Shown: piece by piece, positions 32,478 through 39,694 of the stretch | Layout: each line of letters starts with the position of its first letter | Numbering within the stretch: position 1 is the first letter of the stretch | From: Gammaproteobacteria bacterium | GTDB lineage: Bacteria; Pseudomonadota; Gammaproteobacteria; Pseudomonadales; Azotimanducaceae | Assembly: GCA_002725995.1 (NCBI GenBank) | Contig: PBRQ01000017.1 | Coordinates: 1 to 39,694, forward strand | DNA length: 39,694 nt | Direction of reading: 5' to 3' | The notes under the pieces: generated by a model | Told to the model about the DNA's origin: nothing | Databases searched by the model: none | Seen by the model: only the letters and a program-made list of their open reading frames with translations | Position numbers and translations under genes: made by a program

Positions 32478-33560
32478 CTACCAGCGACAGGGCTCGGGTA
32501 TGGCCGGGTGATTTATGGCTGGGTACTTTTTGTGCAGGGGTTGCACAACCTCTTCACCAAAACGAAGAATCTGATCACGAGTAGCCTCGAACGAGGGTCC
32601 GGTAACCATACGAAAACGGATAGTGAAATAGTCAACGCCCAGCTCTTCATGGAACCATTCCAATCGCTCCCGGCACTGCGCGGGCGAACCCATGACGACA
32701 TGTTCACGCGCAGTTTCCGCTGTAATCTTTTCAGGCGAGTCAAGATCTGGATGATGTGCGAGAATTCCTTGCTCGCAATAGAAGCGCATTTCAGAAACGT
32801 AATGGCTGCCAAATTCCTTTGCCGCCTCATCGAAACTGTCAGCAGTCCAACCATCTCGCATGAGTACAATAAAGGGCTTTTTACCATGCTCTTCAGCCTT
32901 GGCCCGATATGCCCCTGCCTGCTCATGCCATACCTCGGGCAATATGGGGAATTGATCACAGGTCCATGCTTCCGCATAGGTACCACAGCGTTCTATCGCT
33001 GCGGGGAGTTGCCCACCACCCCAGAAGGGGAAGCGAGGTTGCTGATAGCAATCAGGTGAAAGCAAACCATTCCTGATCTGGTAGAAATCACTATCCCAAT
33101 CGAATCGTACTCCCTTGCTCCTGGTCGCCTTGTCTATCAGTTTTATATTGTCCAGAAAGCGACCCAGCAGACGCTCCTCCGGGACACCAAACTGGCCCCA
33201 GTAGCCAGCATGGTAACCACGACCCCAGGTCATGTAGAGGCGACCTTTGGAAATGTTGTCGATGATGGCGCACTGTTCGGCTATGTGCATTGGATGGTAC
33301 AGGGTGTTGACCAGGCAATAGGCACCGAGGGCGACCTTTTCGGTTTCACGCGCCAGGAGAAGCAACAGGTTCAATGGCGTCCCGAAGTATGATTCAGTGC
33401 GGCCATGCCTGTCTGGTACCTGGATTGAATGGAACCCTGCCTGTTCAGCAAGGATCCCCTCCTCGATCATGGCATCAAGGGCTGAGGATGCATCCTCCCG
33501 CCCGGGCAGTGGTTGATCGTAATCTCCTTTGTTTGTGTCGATCAGATAGCCGATTCGCAT
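32478..33560 (-). CDS. LLM-class flavin-dependent oxidoreductase (copy 3)
   Basis: This 360-residue protein has the luciferase-like barrel: MRIGYLIDTNKGDY, EEGILAEQAGFHSIQVPDRHG, EKVALGAYCLVNTLYHPMHIAEQCAIIDNISKGRLYMTWGRGYHAGYWG (about residues 77-125, cited as a block) and WGGGQLPAAIERCGTYAEAW. It is longer than the other three copies. The start is set at the ATG at 33560 because AAGGAG lies 7 bases upstream; the frame to 33611 has no such site. It converges on the chaperone gene with only six bases between the two stops, and it contains no obvious terminator. Confidence 0.9.
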   Translation of the reverse strand: MRIGYLIDTNKGDYDQPLPGREDASSALDAMIEEGILAEQAGFHSIQVPDRHGRTESYFGTPLNLLLLLARETEKVALGAYCLVNTLYHPMHIAEQCAIIDNISKGRLYMTWGRGYHAGYWGQFGVPEERLLGRFLDNIKLIDKATRSKGVRFDWDSDFYQIRNGLLSPDCYQQPRFPFWGGGQLPAAIERCGTYAEAWTCDQFPILPEVWHEQAGAYRAKAEEHGKKPFIVLMRDGWTADSFDEAAKEFGSHYVSEMRFYCEQGILAHHPDLDSPEKITAETAREHVVMGSPAQCRERLEWFHEELGVDYFTIRFRMVTGPSFEATRDQILRFGEEVVQPLHKKYPAINHPAIPEPCRW

Positions 33561-33686
33561 GTCGCTACTCCTTAGTGCCTTAAGCCACTGGCCAGTCTTC
33601 TTTGACAACACTAGTCCAGAAGGATCCCTTGAATTCTACCTTTTTTCAATGGGCTGTTTTTCCGTATCAAGATAAGGCACTATTTA

Positions 33687-33776
33687 GTGATTCCATATCA
33701 AATTCGCATCAACATCATTGGTAGCGGTATGATGGGACGCGAACACTTCCGCAACACAGCTGTATCCATCATATAG
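33687..33776 (+). pseudogene. N-terminal stump of a Gfo/Idh/MocA oxidoreductase
   Basis: A GTG at 33687 opens a 29-codon frame that ends in TAG at 33774-33776. It reads IRINIIGSGMMGREHFRNTA followed by VSII. This is the Rossmann-fold start of Gfo/Idh/MocA dehydrogenases, which typically show a GxGxxG turn followed by REHIRN. Everything after the first beta-alpha unit is missing. The thiolase operon's control region begins directly after it, so the deletion that removed the gene may have brought that region into place. Confidence 0.5.
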
Positions 33777-33789
33777 GTCGGATTCAATT

Positions 33790-33803
33790 TGGAACTTGTT
33801 CTA
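33790..33803. promoter_or_regulatory. KstR/TetR-type operator before the thiolase gene
   Basis: TGGAACTTGTTCTA fits T-N2-AAC-N2-GTT-N2-A exactly and is symmetric at ten of its twelve non-central positions. It lies 42 bases before the thiolase-like start codon, where a repressor would block transcription. It shares the core of the site at 12003-12022, which suggests one regulator for both loci. Confidence 0.5.
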
Positions 33804-33844
33804 CATAAATATCCGACGAATATCTAACCTGAGGAGAAACGAGA

Positions 33845-35089
33845 ATGAAAGCTACTATGATCGGTGGAGGCATGACTGCCTTCGGCAAACACATCGACCG
33901 TAACCTGAAGTCCATGGTGGAGGAAGCTGTAACGCTCGCGCTCAAGGATGCTGGGCTGGAAAAGGATGAAATTGATGCCGCCTACGTCGGTAATGCTTCC
34001 CAGGGTGTCTTACAGGGCCAGGAAAGTGTCCGCGGGCAAGTGGTGCTACATGCCATGGGAATCGGAGGCATTCCGATTGTCAATCTCGAGAATGCCTGTG
34101 CTTCCTCTGCAACGGCCCTAAATGGTGCCATGGCGATGATCAATGCCGGTGAAATTGAATGTGCACTGGTGCTCGGTATGGAAAAGATGTACTTCGAAGA
34201 CAGGGCAATAGTTCAAAGGGCTTTCACCGGCTCGATGGATGTTGAAGTGGCGGCAGAAAGCGTAAGGCGCATGAAGGAATCTGAGAAAAAGGCCCGGGCG
34301 GAAGCTGAAGCTGGGGACAATGAGCCGAAGAAGGAAAAGTCAGGTCAAAAAACTGTTTTCATGGACCTGTATGGCATGGCAGCACGCGCCCACATGGAGC
34401 AATACGGCACAACCCAGAGGCAGCTTGCTGCGATAGCGTCGAAAAATCACTTCCATTCATCCATGAATCCCCTGGCGCAGTATCAGCAGGAATACTCTAT
34501 CGAAGAAGTCTTGGCTTCACCGGATGTGTCCTATCCCCTAACACGCCTGATGTGTTCACCCATAGGTGATGGTGTCGCCGCTGCAATTGTCTGCAGCCCG
34601 GAATTTGCGAAGAAAAGGGGTGCCGCAACACAGGTTGAAATCTCCACATGCGTTCTGGGTAGTGCCCGGGTAACTGGAGATCGCAGTAAAAGCAATCTCA
34701 CCTTGCTGGCAGAGAAGGCATACAACCAGGCTGGTGTCGGACCAGAAGATATCGATCTTGCCGAGGTCCATGACGCCACAGCCATGGGAGAAATCAGCTC
34801 AAGTGAAGGTTTAATGCTGTGCGGTCTGGGTGAAGGTGGTGCCTTTGCAGAAGCAGGCTACAGTAAACTGGGCGGCAAGCTTCCCATCAATGTTTCTGGT
34901 GGTCTGGAATGCCAGGGTCATCCTATCGGTGCAACCGGCATTCGCCAGGTCGTTGAAGTCTATTGGCATCTGTCCGATAAAGCCGGAAAACGCCAGGTCG
35001 AGGGTGCAAAAGTTGGCCTGGCACAGAACGCTGGTGGTTCAACACCGGCAGGTGAAGGTGCCCTGTCAGTTACGATTATGAAACGTTAG
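33845..35089 (+). CDS. Thiolase-family protein of the SCPx/lipid-transfer type
   Basis: This 414-residue thiolase fold keeps the nucleophile Cys85 in LENACASSATAL and His359 in CQGHPIGATGIRQ. In contrast, the C-terminal CxG motif of true thiolases is replaced by GLAQNAGGSTPAGEGAL, so the second catalytic cysteine is missing. This is the arrangement of SCPx-type thiolases and of thiolase-like aldolases that cleave steroid side chains. An unusual charged insert (KESEKKARAEAEAGDNEPKKEK, about residues 140-161) lies in the loop domain. GAGGAG precedes the ATG. The nitroreductase gene follows after 56 bases on the same strand. Confidence 0.9.
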   Translation: MKATMIGGGMTAFGKHIDRNLKSMVEEAVTLALKDAGLEKDEIDAAYVGNASQGVLQGQESVRGQVVLHAMGIGGIPIVNLENACASSATALNGAMAMINAGEIECALVLGMEKMYFEDRAIVQRAFTGSMDVEVAAESVRRMKESEKKARAEAEAGDNEPKKEKSGQKTVFMDLYGMAARAHMEQYGTTQRQLAAIASKNHFHSSMNPLAQYQQEYSIEEVLASPDVSYPLTRLMCSPIGDGVAAAIVCSPEFAKKRGAATQVEISTCVLGSARVTGDRSKSNLTLLAEKAYNQAGVGPEDIDLAEVHDATAMGEISSSEGLMLCGLGEGGAFAEAGYSKLGGKLPINVSGGLECQGHPIGATGIRQVVEVYWHLSDKAGKRQVEGAKVGLAQNAGGSTPAGEGALSVTIMKR

Positions 35090-35145
35090 AAGAACCTTAC
35101 AATAAGAACAACCAAACCCTATCAGTCACAAAGAAGGATAAGACA

Positions 35146-35943
35146 ATGGAACTACGAGAGGCTATCGGTAGAAGACGATCAATCAGGTTTTTAAAGCCCT
35201 ACAAAGCTGTAGAGCCTGAGAAAATACAGGTCATGTTTGAAGCAGCACGCATTGCCTCCCACTGGGGGAATGTTCAGTCCCTGCGTGGCGTCGCCATATT
35301 CAAGGACTCGGCAACCAAGGAAGTTCTGGATAACCTTGAAGGTATTATCCTAGGTTGGCAGATCAAGCTAGCGCCTTGTGTCATCGTCTGGTACCTGGAT
35401 CCAAGCGCTGTCGACGGTCAAAGCGATAGCCTGCTCAAACTGGCAGAAGTCGGCGCTCTGGGTGTTGGCTCCAAAGAGGTAAGGGTTGATGGTGTTCAGA
35501 ACACTTTAATACCGATTTTTTCAGGCCTGGGGGACGTATTGAAAGCACCAGGAATCAGTGAGGTGGATTGTGGCCAGGGAATAGCGCAGGCGACCCTCGC
35601 AGCCTATGAATTGGGTCTCGGTACCTGTTGCCTTGGTGCAGGACCAGGCGGACCGAAGCTCATGGAGGCCATGGGCGCACCAGAAGGCGCTCGTCTCCTG
35701 CTATTACAGACCGTTGGCTACCCTCTTGAACACTGGGAAGCGGGTGGACAAAGACCACGCCTGCCGTTCAATGACCTGTTTCACATGAACGAGTTTGGCA
35801 ATGAGTTTCCGAGAAGTGAAGCGATAGTGGACGAGCTGAAGGAAGACGGTATGTTTACCCGACCAGCACCTCTACCAGAGCGGGAAGAAGAACTGGCGAT
35901 GATGACGAAGGCGCTGGATCTAAAAGAACCTGCGGTCCTGTAG
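35146..35943 (+). CDS. Nitroreductase-family FMN protein
   Basis: This 265-residue protein begins with ELREAIGRRRSIRFLKPYKAVEPEKI, the FMN-binding start of the nitroreductase family, and has DCGQGIAQATLAAYELGLGTCCLGAG and LLLLQTVGYPLE, the second FMN-binding half. Such proteins reduce nitro groups, enones or flavins. Here, next to acyl-CoA genes, an ene-reductase or flavin reductase for the LLM monooxygenases is conceivable but unproven. AGAAGGA lies 6-9 bases before the ATG. The gene forms an operon with the thiolase-like gene. Confidence 0.87.
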   Translation: MELREAIGRRRSIRFLKPYKAVEPEKIQVMFEAARIASHWGNVQSLRGVAIFKDSATKEVLDNLEGIILGWQIKLAPCVIVWYLDPSAVDGQSDSLLKLAEVGALGVGSKEVRVDGVQNTLIPIFSGLGDVLKAPGISEVDCGQGIAQATLAAYELGLGTCCLGAGPGGPKLMEAMGAPEGARLLLLQTVGYPLEHWEAGGQRPRLPFNDLFHMNEFGNEFPRSEAIVDELKEDGMFTRPAPLPEREEELAMMTKALDLKEPAVL

Positions 35944-35953
35944 GTTTAACGGG

Positions 35954-36102
35954 CTGCTAAAAAAGCAGACTGCTAGACAGATACTTGTAGGTATTGGCCG
36001 CTAATCAACGGCGTAAGCTGTTGATCTGTCGCAAGTGAACCAGGGCCCGCGATCTAAGAAAAAGTGCTTATAGCACTTTTTCTGCAACCTGTTTGAGGAT
36101 AG
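35954..36102 (+). promoter_or_regulatory. Structured leader of the acyl-CoA ligase gene
   Basis: The 159 bases between the nitroreductase stop and the ligase start contain three possible hairpins in a row. These are CTGCT-AAAAA-AGCAG at 35954-35968, ATCAAC / GTTGAT at 36004-36025, and the strong T-tailed hairpin at 36057-36083. No known riboswitch consensus was recognised. Either a promoter lies in this leader and the last hairpin acts as an attenuator, or the hairpin simply ends the upstream operon and the ligase depends on read-through or a promoter that overlaps the hairpin. Confidence 0.4.
36057..36083 (+). terminator. Intrinsic terminator-like hairpin
   Basis: AGAAAAAGTGC and GCACTTTTTCT form a perfect 11-base stem around the loop TTATA. 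The A-run before and the T-run inside the second arm make it usable in both directions. It stands after the thiolase-nitroreductase operon and only 19 bases before the ligase start codon. Confidence 0.7.
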
Positions 36103-37695
36103 ATGATGACTGATTTGAACCCCCTAATTCTTGCTGACTTTTTCCTCGGCAAAGCCGAGACCAATCCAGACTTTGAAGTGCTGACCTTCACGACTTCAGA
36201 TGATCGTGAAGATGAGACCAGAACCTTTGCACAGATCTGGGAGAACTCTCAGAAGCTCTCATCAGCCCTGGAGGAACAAGGAATAGCGCTAGGTGATAGC
36301 TTTGCAGTCATGCTCCGTAATCATCCTGAGTTCGTTGAAGCAATGGCTGCCGCGTCCACGCTGGGAGCGGCCTTCGTACCAATTGACCCAAGGACGCGAG
36401 GCGAAAAACTTGCCTACACCCTAAATAACTCTGAGAGCAAAGGCATTATCTGTGCTGACTACTGCATCGAGCAGGTGATAGAAATCAGAGACAAGGTGCC
36501 AGGTCTGGAGTGGATTATCAGCCTTGATAGTACTGGTGAAGCTGATGCGAAGACCGTAGATAATAGTGAATACCAGCAGATGGCTGAAATAATGGCAGGC
36601 CATGTCACCACCGTAGACCGCAGGGTTACTGACCCAAACCAGCCAATCCAGATCATCTATACTTCCGGTACAACGGGTGACCCAAAGGGCGTCTCCATTC
36701 CAAATGCCAGACTTGCGGGCGGTGCAATGCTGGGCCCCTTGCTTCAGCTTATTCCAGGAGACAAGCCCTACACAGGGCTGTCACTGACGCACGGAAACGC
36801 ACAAAGTCTGACGCTTTTTCCCGCTATCGGGATGGATCTGCCGGTTGTATTCAGCCGTAAATTTACCAAGTCACGTCTATGGGATATCACCAGAAAGTAC
36901 AACTGCACCGTGTTCAATTTACTAGGCGGAATGACGACGGCCATTTATAGTGAACCTCTACAACCCAATGATGGCGATAACCCTGTTCGTATGGTGCTGT
37001 CGGCGGGTATGCCTGCCGTAATCTGGAATAAATTTAAAGAGCGATTCGGTGTCAAGATTGTCGAGCTGTATGCAGCGGTCGATGGCTATGGCCTCTTTAT
37101 GAATACCGGTGATGGACCTGTCGGGAGCTTCGGTCAAATGCCACCCGAGTCAGAATTTCAGATTGTCGATGATGAGGGCAACGAAGTTCCTCACGGTGAG
37201 ATGGGCGAGCTGATTGGTCGGCCGCTGGAAGGTGAAGTTGAAGTTGAATACTACAAGAACAAAGAAGCCTCAAAGAAGAAAACAGCCGGCGGCTGGGTTC
37301 GAACCGGCGATGTTTGCCACAGGGATGCAGATGGCTGGTTCTATTTTGACTACCGCAAAGGTGGTGGCATCAGGCACAACGGTGATTTTATCAACCCGGG
37401 ATTCGTAGAACGCGCAGTGGCCGAACACCCGAGCATCAATGACGTGTACGTCTATGGCGTTCCCGCGGCGTCTGGTGCACCGGGAGAAAAGGACGTGGTA
37501 GCGGCAATTGTTACTACTGCTGATTTCAATGCAGAGTCTGTTTTCAATCTATGCAAAAAGGAGCTGGAAGCCAATTTTATTCCCAGTTATCTGCAGGTAG
37601 TGAGTGAGATCCCAAAAACCGCCTCAGAAAAACCACAGGAGCGCTTCCTGGTCGAGAAGTTTGCCCCGGATGCTGAGGGTGTATTCTCGAATTAA
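36103..37695 (+). CDS. AMP-dependent acyl-CoA synthetase/ligase
   Basis: This 530-residue adenylate-forming enzyme has the ATP-binding loop IIYTSGTTGDPKGVSIP (about residues 184-200), the VELYAAVDGYGLF segment (where most members show YG-xTE), the GGWVRTGDVCHRDADGWFYF motif with the conserved Asp, and the hinge DYRKGGGIRHNGDFINP. It should activate a carboxylic acid to its CoA ester, and the neighbouring thiolase, hydratase and dehydrogenase genes could degrade that product. GAGGATAG precedes two adjacent ATGs; either could be the start. The C-terminal Lys-containing segment ASEKPQERF is in place. Confidence 0.92.
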   Translation: MMTDLNPLILADFFLGKAETNPDFEVLTFTTSDDREDETRTFAQIWENSQKLSSALEEQGIALGDSFAVMLRNHPEFVEAMAAASTLGAAFVPIDPRTRGEKLAYTLNNSESKGIICADYCIEQVIEIRDKVPGLEWIISLDSTGEADAKTVDNSEYQQMAEIMAGHVTTVDRRVTDPNQPIQIIYTSGTTGDPKGVSIPNARLAGGAMLGPLLQLIPGDKPYTGLSLTHGNAQSLTLFPAIGMDLPVVFSRKFTKSRLWDITRKYNCTVFNLLGGMTTAIYSEPLQPNDGDNPVRMVLSAGMPAVIWNKFKERFGVKIVELYAAVDGYGLFMNTGDGPVGSFGQMPPESEFQIVDDEGNEVPHGEMGELIGRPLEGEVEVEYYKNKEASKKKTAGGWVRTGDVCHRDADGWFYFDYRKGGGIRHNGDFINPGFVERAVAEHPSINDVYVYGVPAASGAPGEKDVVAAIVTTADFNAESVFNLCKKELEANFIPSYLQVVSEIPKTASEKPQERFLVEKFAPDAEGVFSN

Positions 37696-37750
37696 CCCTC
37701 GCTTTGTTCTTCCAGGCCGATACTAATTGGGTTCATCTTGATATTCGTAC

Positions 37751-38680
37751 CTACTTCAACAACTCTAATTTGGGGTTGTTGAGGCTCCAGTTGTACCAAA
37801 ATGTGTCAAACCCCTCCAGGGGTTCTCCACATCCGCCAAGCCTGACCTTTGATGCATCAAATGGACAGCCAGCATCTGCATCAGCGATATAGGCTAGCGT
37901 AGAGTCATGTAGTCCGAAATACGGACTCCTGTACAAATAGGCAACCTGGCCTCCCAGTTTGAACTGCTTCCCCCCTACGATATCGTTGTAGGAAGCAGCA
38001 TAGGGTTTCCCTTTGAGTCTAAAGGCATAAATTGGCGCCTTTGTCTTAAGCCGTTTATCTTTTGCCTTAGTATTTCGAAACCCTCTTTTGGATTGGAAAT
38101 AGTTGCTATATGTATCGGCCTGATCTTCAATACCGTTGACGCTTAACACCAATGTTTCCGGGTGCATATCGACCCAATCCGACCAGGTCATCTTTCTATT
38201 TACGGCCATTTTCTTCATCGGAGTACCAGACAACTCACCCTGGATACTCTGGCCGCTCATGATCGGCCAATAGCTGTCAGTTTCTCTGTCCTGCAGTACC
38301 AGCGAACTCCTTATTAGGCCACCGGAAGCTTCAAAAGTAAGAACTTTGCCATCATATCTTCTGTCGTACACGACGCCAGCATTGGCAAGAGGTCACCAGA
38401 CCGCTGCAAAGGGTAAGTCTCCGATCTGGTCATTAACAACTTCATGGTTGTTCAACAGAGTGAGGCTATAGGCACGCGCCTGGCCTTCAACGACGACGCC
38501 GAGTACATAGCTATCTCTTGCGACAACTGCCTGTTTGGCCGTGACATAGTGGGGCTTCGTCACTGCGGCAATTTGACCCCTGGGAAGAATCTGCCGATAT
38601 TTTGAAAACTCATCTGCTGACGCCCACGATGCAGACATAGCGGCTATTGTCGCTGCCAAAAACAGGTTCTTCATTTTCAC
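37751..38680 (-). CDS. DUF3179 protein with an in-frame TGA (possible selenocysteine or nonsense codon)
   Basis: Read as one frame of 309 codons, this is a DUF3179 protein with a clear signal peptide (MKMKNLFLAATIAAMSASWASA) and the family motifs GQARAYSLTLLNNHEVVND, VVYDRRYDGKVLTFEASGGL and LVLQDRETDSYWPIMSG. The frame contains one TGA at 38393-38395, between VW and PLANAGVVYDR. In DUF3179 proteins known to me this spot is usually the first Cys of a CPLC or CPLA segment, so TGA replaces a TGC/TGT codon. No other lesion is seen in the frame. Either it is a pseudogene with a single mutation or error, or the UGA is read as selenocysteine. GGGAGG lies 8 bases before the ATG. The function of the family is unknown. 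Confidence 0.7.
37756..37782. repeat. Inverted repeat TCAACAAC-N11-GTTGTTGA
   Basis: Two perfect 8-base arms overlap the 3' end of the DUF3179 gene, 61 bases after the acyl-CoA ligase stop on the opposite strand. The stem could end transcription of the ligase gene, but no T-run follows, so this is weak. Confidence 0.35.
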
Positions 38681-38927
38681 TACCTCCCAAAGGAATTCTT
38701 ATAAGCACATGCAGACAAGCATCGGCCGACGAACACTTGTTGACGAGCCCTTGCTGGTTTAGACCGATACTGAGATCAGCTTATTCCATGCAGGCAGCAA
38801 ATACTTGATAAGCGTGGCAATTGCGTGCAACTTAACGGTAAGGAAGCCATTTGTTGCATGCTTACCCTGCTCCATTCAAAGAAGCGCTCCAATCAAAAAA
38901 GTGTTTCAATCCAATAGAAGGGAAATC
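38681..38927. promoter_or_regulatory. Divergent promoter region between DUF3179 and LLM copy 4
   Basis: These 247 bases lie between two genes read in opposite directions. Apart from the ribosome-binding sites (GGGAGG for the DUF3179 gene and AAGGGA for the LLM gene) no operator, remnant or clear promoter box was recognised. Confidence 0.4.
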
Positions 38928-39694
38928 ATGAAAATCGGAATATCCTTACCAGTAAGAGAACTTGAGAACGACCTCGGCGCCATAAAGGCTTTTGCCCAAG
39001 CCGCGGATGAACTGGGGTTCACCCATCTGCGCGTACCGGACCAGGTCATTAGACCGGGGAGCGGTTCCCTGCATGAACCCTTGACCATGCTGGCCTATAT
39101 TGCTGCGATAACTGAAAACATCGAACTGGTACCATCAGTCATTATTCTCCCCTCCAGGCAAACCGTGCTGGTGGCCAAGCAGGTAGCGGAACTCGACATC
39201 CTTGCGGAGGGCAGAGTACGACTTGGCGTGGGCGTTGGAAGCAGCAAAGATGAGTATCATGCCCTTGGGCAGGATTTCAAAACCCGCGGTACAAGGTGCA
39301 GCCAGCAGATTGAACTTTTAAGACTGCTCTGGAGCCAGGAAATCGTCGATTTCGATGGCGGATGGGACAAGGTTTCCGGGGCTGGTATAAACCCGCTGCC
39401 CATTCAACGTCCCATACCCATCTGGATTGGTACCGCGAGCAGCCCTGTAGACAGTGTAATAAGGCGCCTGGGCAGGCTGGCAGACGGCTGGTTTGTCATA
39501 TGTACGCCGGAGAACTATCCGCTGATTATGGAAAGAATCAGGGATGAAGCTGAAAGAAGCGGTCGTGACCCCTCTTCTATCGGTTCAGAAGCAGGTGTAG
39601 CAGTCGTCGGGCCGAGGGAATCTGAATGGCAGGATCGGGTTTCAGGCTGGCGTGAAGCGGGGCTAACCCACCTGTGTCTGCGAACCCTCGGCGG
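38928..39694 (+). CDS. LLM-class flavin-dependent oxidoreductase (copy 4, partial)
   Basis: The ATG at 38928 follows AAGGGA by 6-7 bases and the frame is open to the end of the window, giving at least 255 residues. MKIGISLPVRELENDLGAI, ADELGFTHLRVPDQVI, NIELVPSVIILPSRQTVLVAKQVAELDIL (cited in part), GRVRLGVGVGSSKDEY and QRPIPIWIGTASSPVDSVIRRLGRLADGW are the family blocks in order. The C-terminus lies outside the window. The cofactor (FMN or F420) and the substrate are unknown. Confidence 0.9.
   Translation, partial: MKIGISLPVRELENDLGAIKAFAQAADELGFTHLRVPDQVIRPGSGSLHEPLTMLAYIAAITENIELVPSVIILPSRQTVLVAKQVAELDILAEGRVRLGVGVGSSKDEYHALGQDFKTRGTRCSQQIELLRLLWSQEIVDFDGGWDKVSGAGINPLPIQRPIPIWIGTASSPVDSVIRRLGRLADGWFVICTPENYPLIMERIRDEAERSGRDPSSIGSEAGVAVVGPRESEWQDRVSGWREAGLTHLCLRTLG

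Noticed and set aside
37751-38680. Two separate small genes in the DUF3179 region
   Set aside because: Both halves are in the same frame, the second half has no start with a ribosome-binding site, and the family motif runs across the TGA.
38740-38760. AACACTTGTT as a further operator site
   Set aside because: The half-sites are four bases apart rather than two, and the flanking bases do not match.
1-39694. CRISPR array, tRNA or rRNA genes, insertion sequences
   Set aside because: No spaced direct repeats, cloverleaf-like segments, rRNA landmarks or transposase-like frames were found on either strand.

Overview
The window looks like chromosomal DNA of an uncultured, probably marine or sediment gammaproteobacterium. 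The grounds are moderate GC, a lysoplasmalogenase of the YhhN type, a canonical FNR/Anr box, and a dense set of acyl-CoA and flavin enzymes of the kind used on steroids, terpenoids or other alicyclic compounds. This taxonomic reading is inference. No tRNA, rRNA, CRISPR array, phage gene or insertion sequence was seen.

Left part (1-3700): the tail of an unrecognised gene, a small coiled-coil protein and YhhN on the plus strand, then an enoyl-CoA hydratase and a ketosteroid-dehydrogenase-like flavoprotein on the minus strand. From 3717 to 11848 a tight minus-strand gene run encodes a tyrosine phosphatase-like protein, a CO-dehydrogenase-like (coxM-S-L order) molybdenum hydroxylase without the true CO-dehydrogenase loop, a luciferase-like flavin monooxygenase (LLM), CoxG and an old-yellow-enzyme/dienoyl-CoA-reductase-like flavoprotein. 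The divergent region 11849-12099, in front of a SnoaL-like gene, carries a KstR/TetR-type palindrome.

Middle part (12100-25400): a second LLM gene, a 680-base stretch of gene remnants, a MaoC-type dehydratase, a second enoyl-CoA hydratase, a broken response-regulator/hemerythrin gene, an unrecognised membrane protein, a phosphotransferase, an exported amidohydrolase, a Nudix hydrolase, a short-chain dehydrogenase, a sulfotransferase, a dienelactone hydrolase and a zinc alcohol dehydrogenase.

Right part (25400-39694): a collapsed M2 peptidase, an EthD-like protein and an AttH/CrtC-like protein. Divergent from these lies a three-gene operon for a Tat-exported type II DMSO-reductase-family enzyme (beta, alpha, TorD-like chaperone), closest in size and motifs to ethylbenzene dehydrogenase/steroid C25 dehydrogenase. 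It is preceded by a perfect FNR box at class II spacing. Then follow a third LLM gene, a thiolase-like/nitroreductase operon behind a second KstR-like palindrome, an AMP-dependent acyl-CoA ligase behind a terminator-like hairpin, a DUF3179 gene interrupted by one in-frame TGA at a normally cysteine position, and a partial fourth LLM gene.

Taken together, the genes could activate an alicyclic or side-chain substrate by two different molybdenum hydroxylases and several flavin monooxygenases, desaturate and reduce rings (KstD-like, OYE-like), and carry CoA-linked side chains through ligase, hydratase, dehydrogenase and thiolase steps. The substrate itself cannot be read from sequence. A second theme is decay: several spacers contain recognisable gene stumps (M2 peptidase, Gfo/Idh/MocA, REC-hemerythrin, a membrane sensor, possibly MaoC and CaiB).
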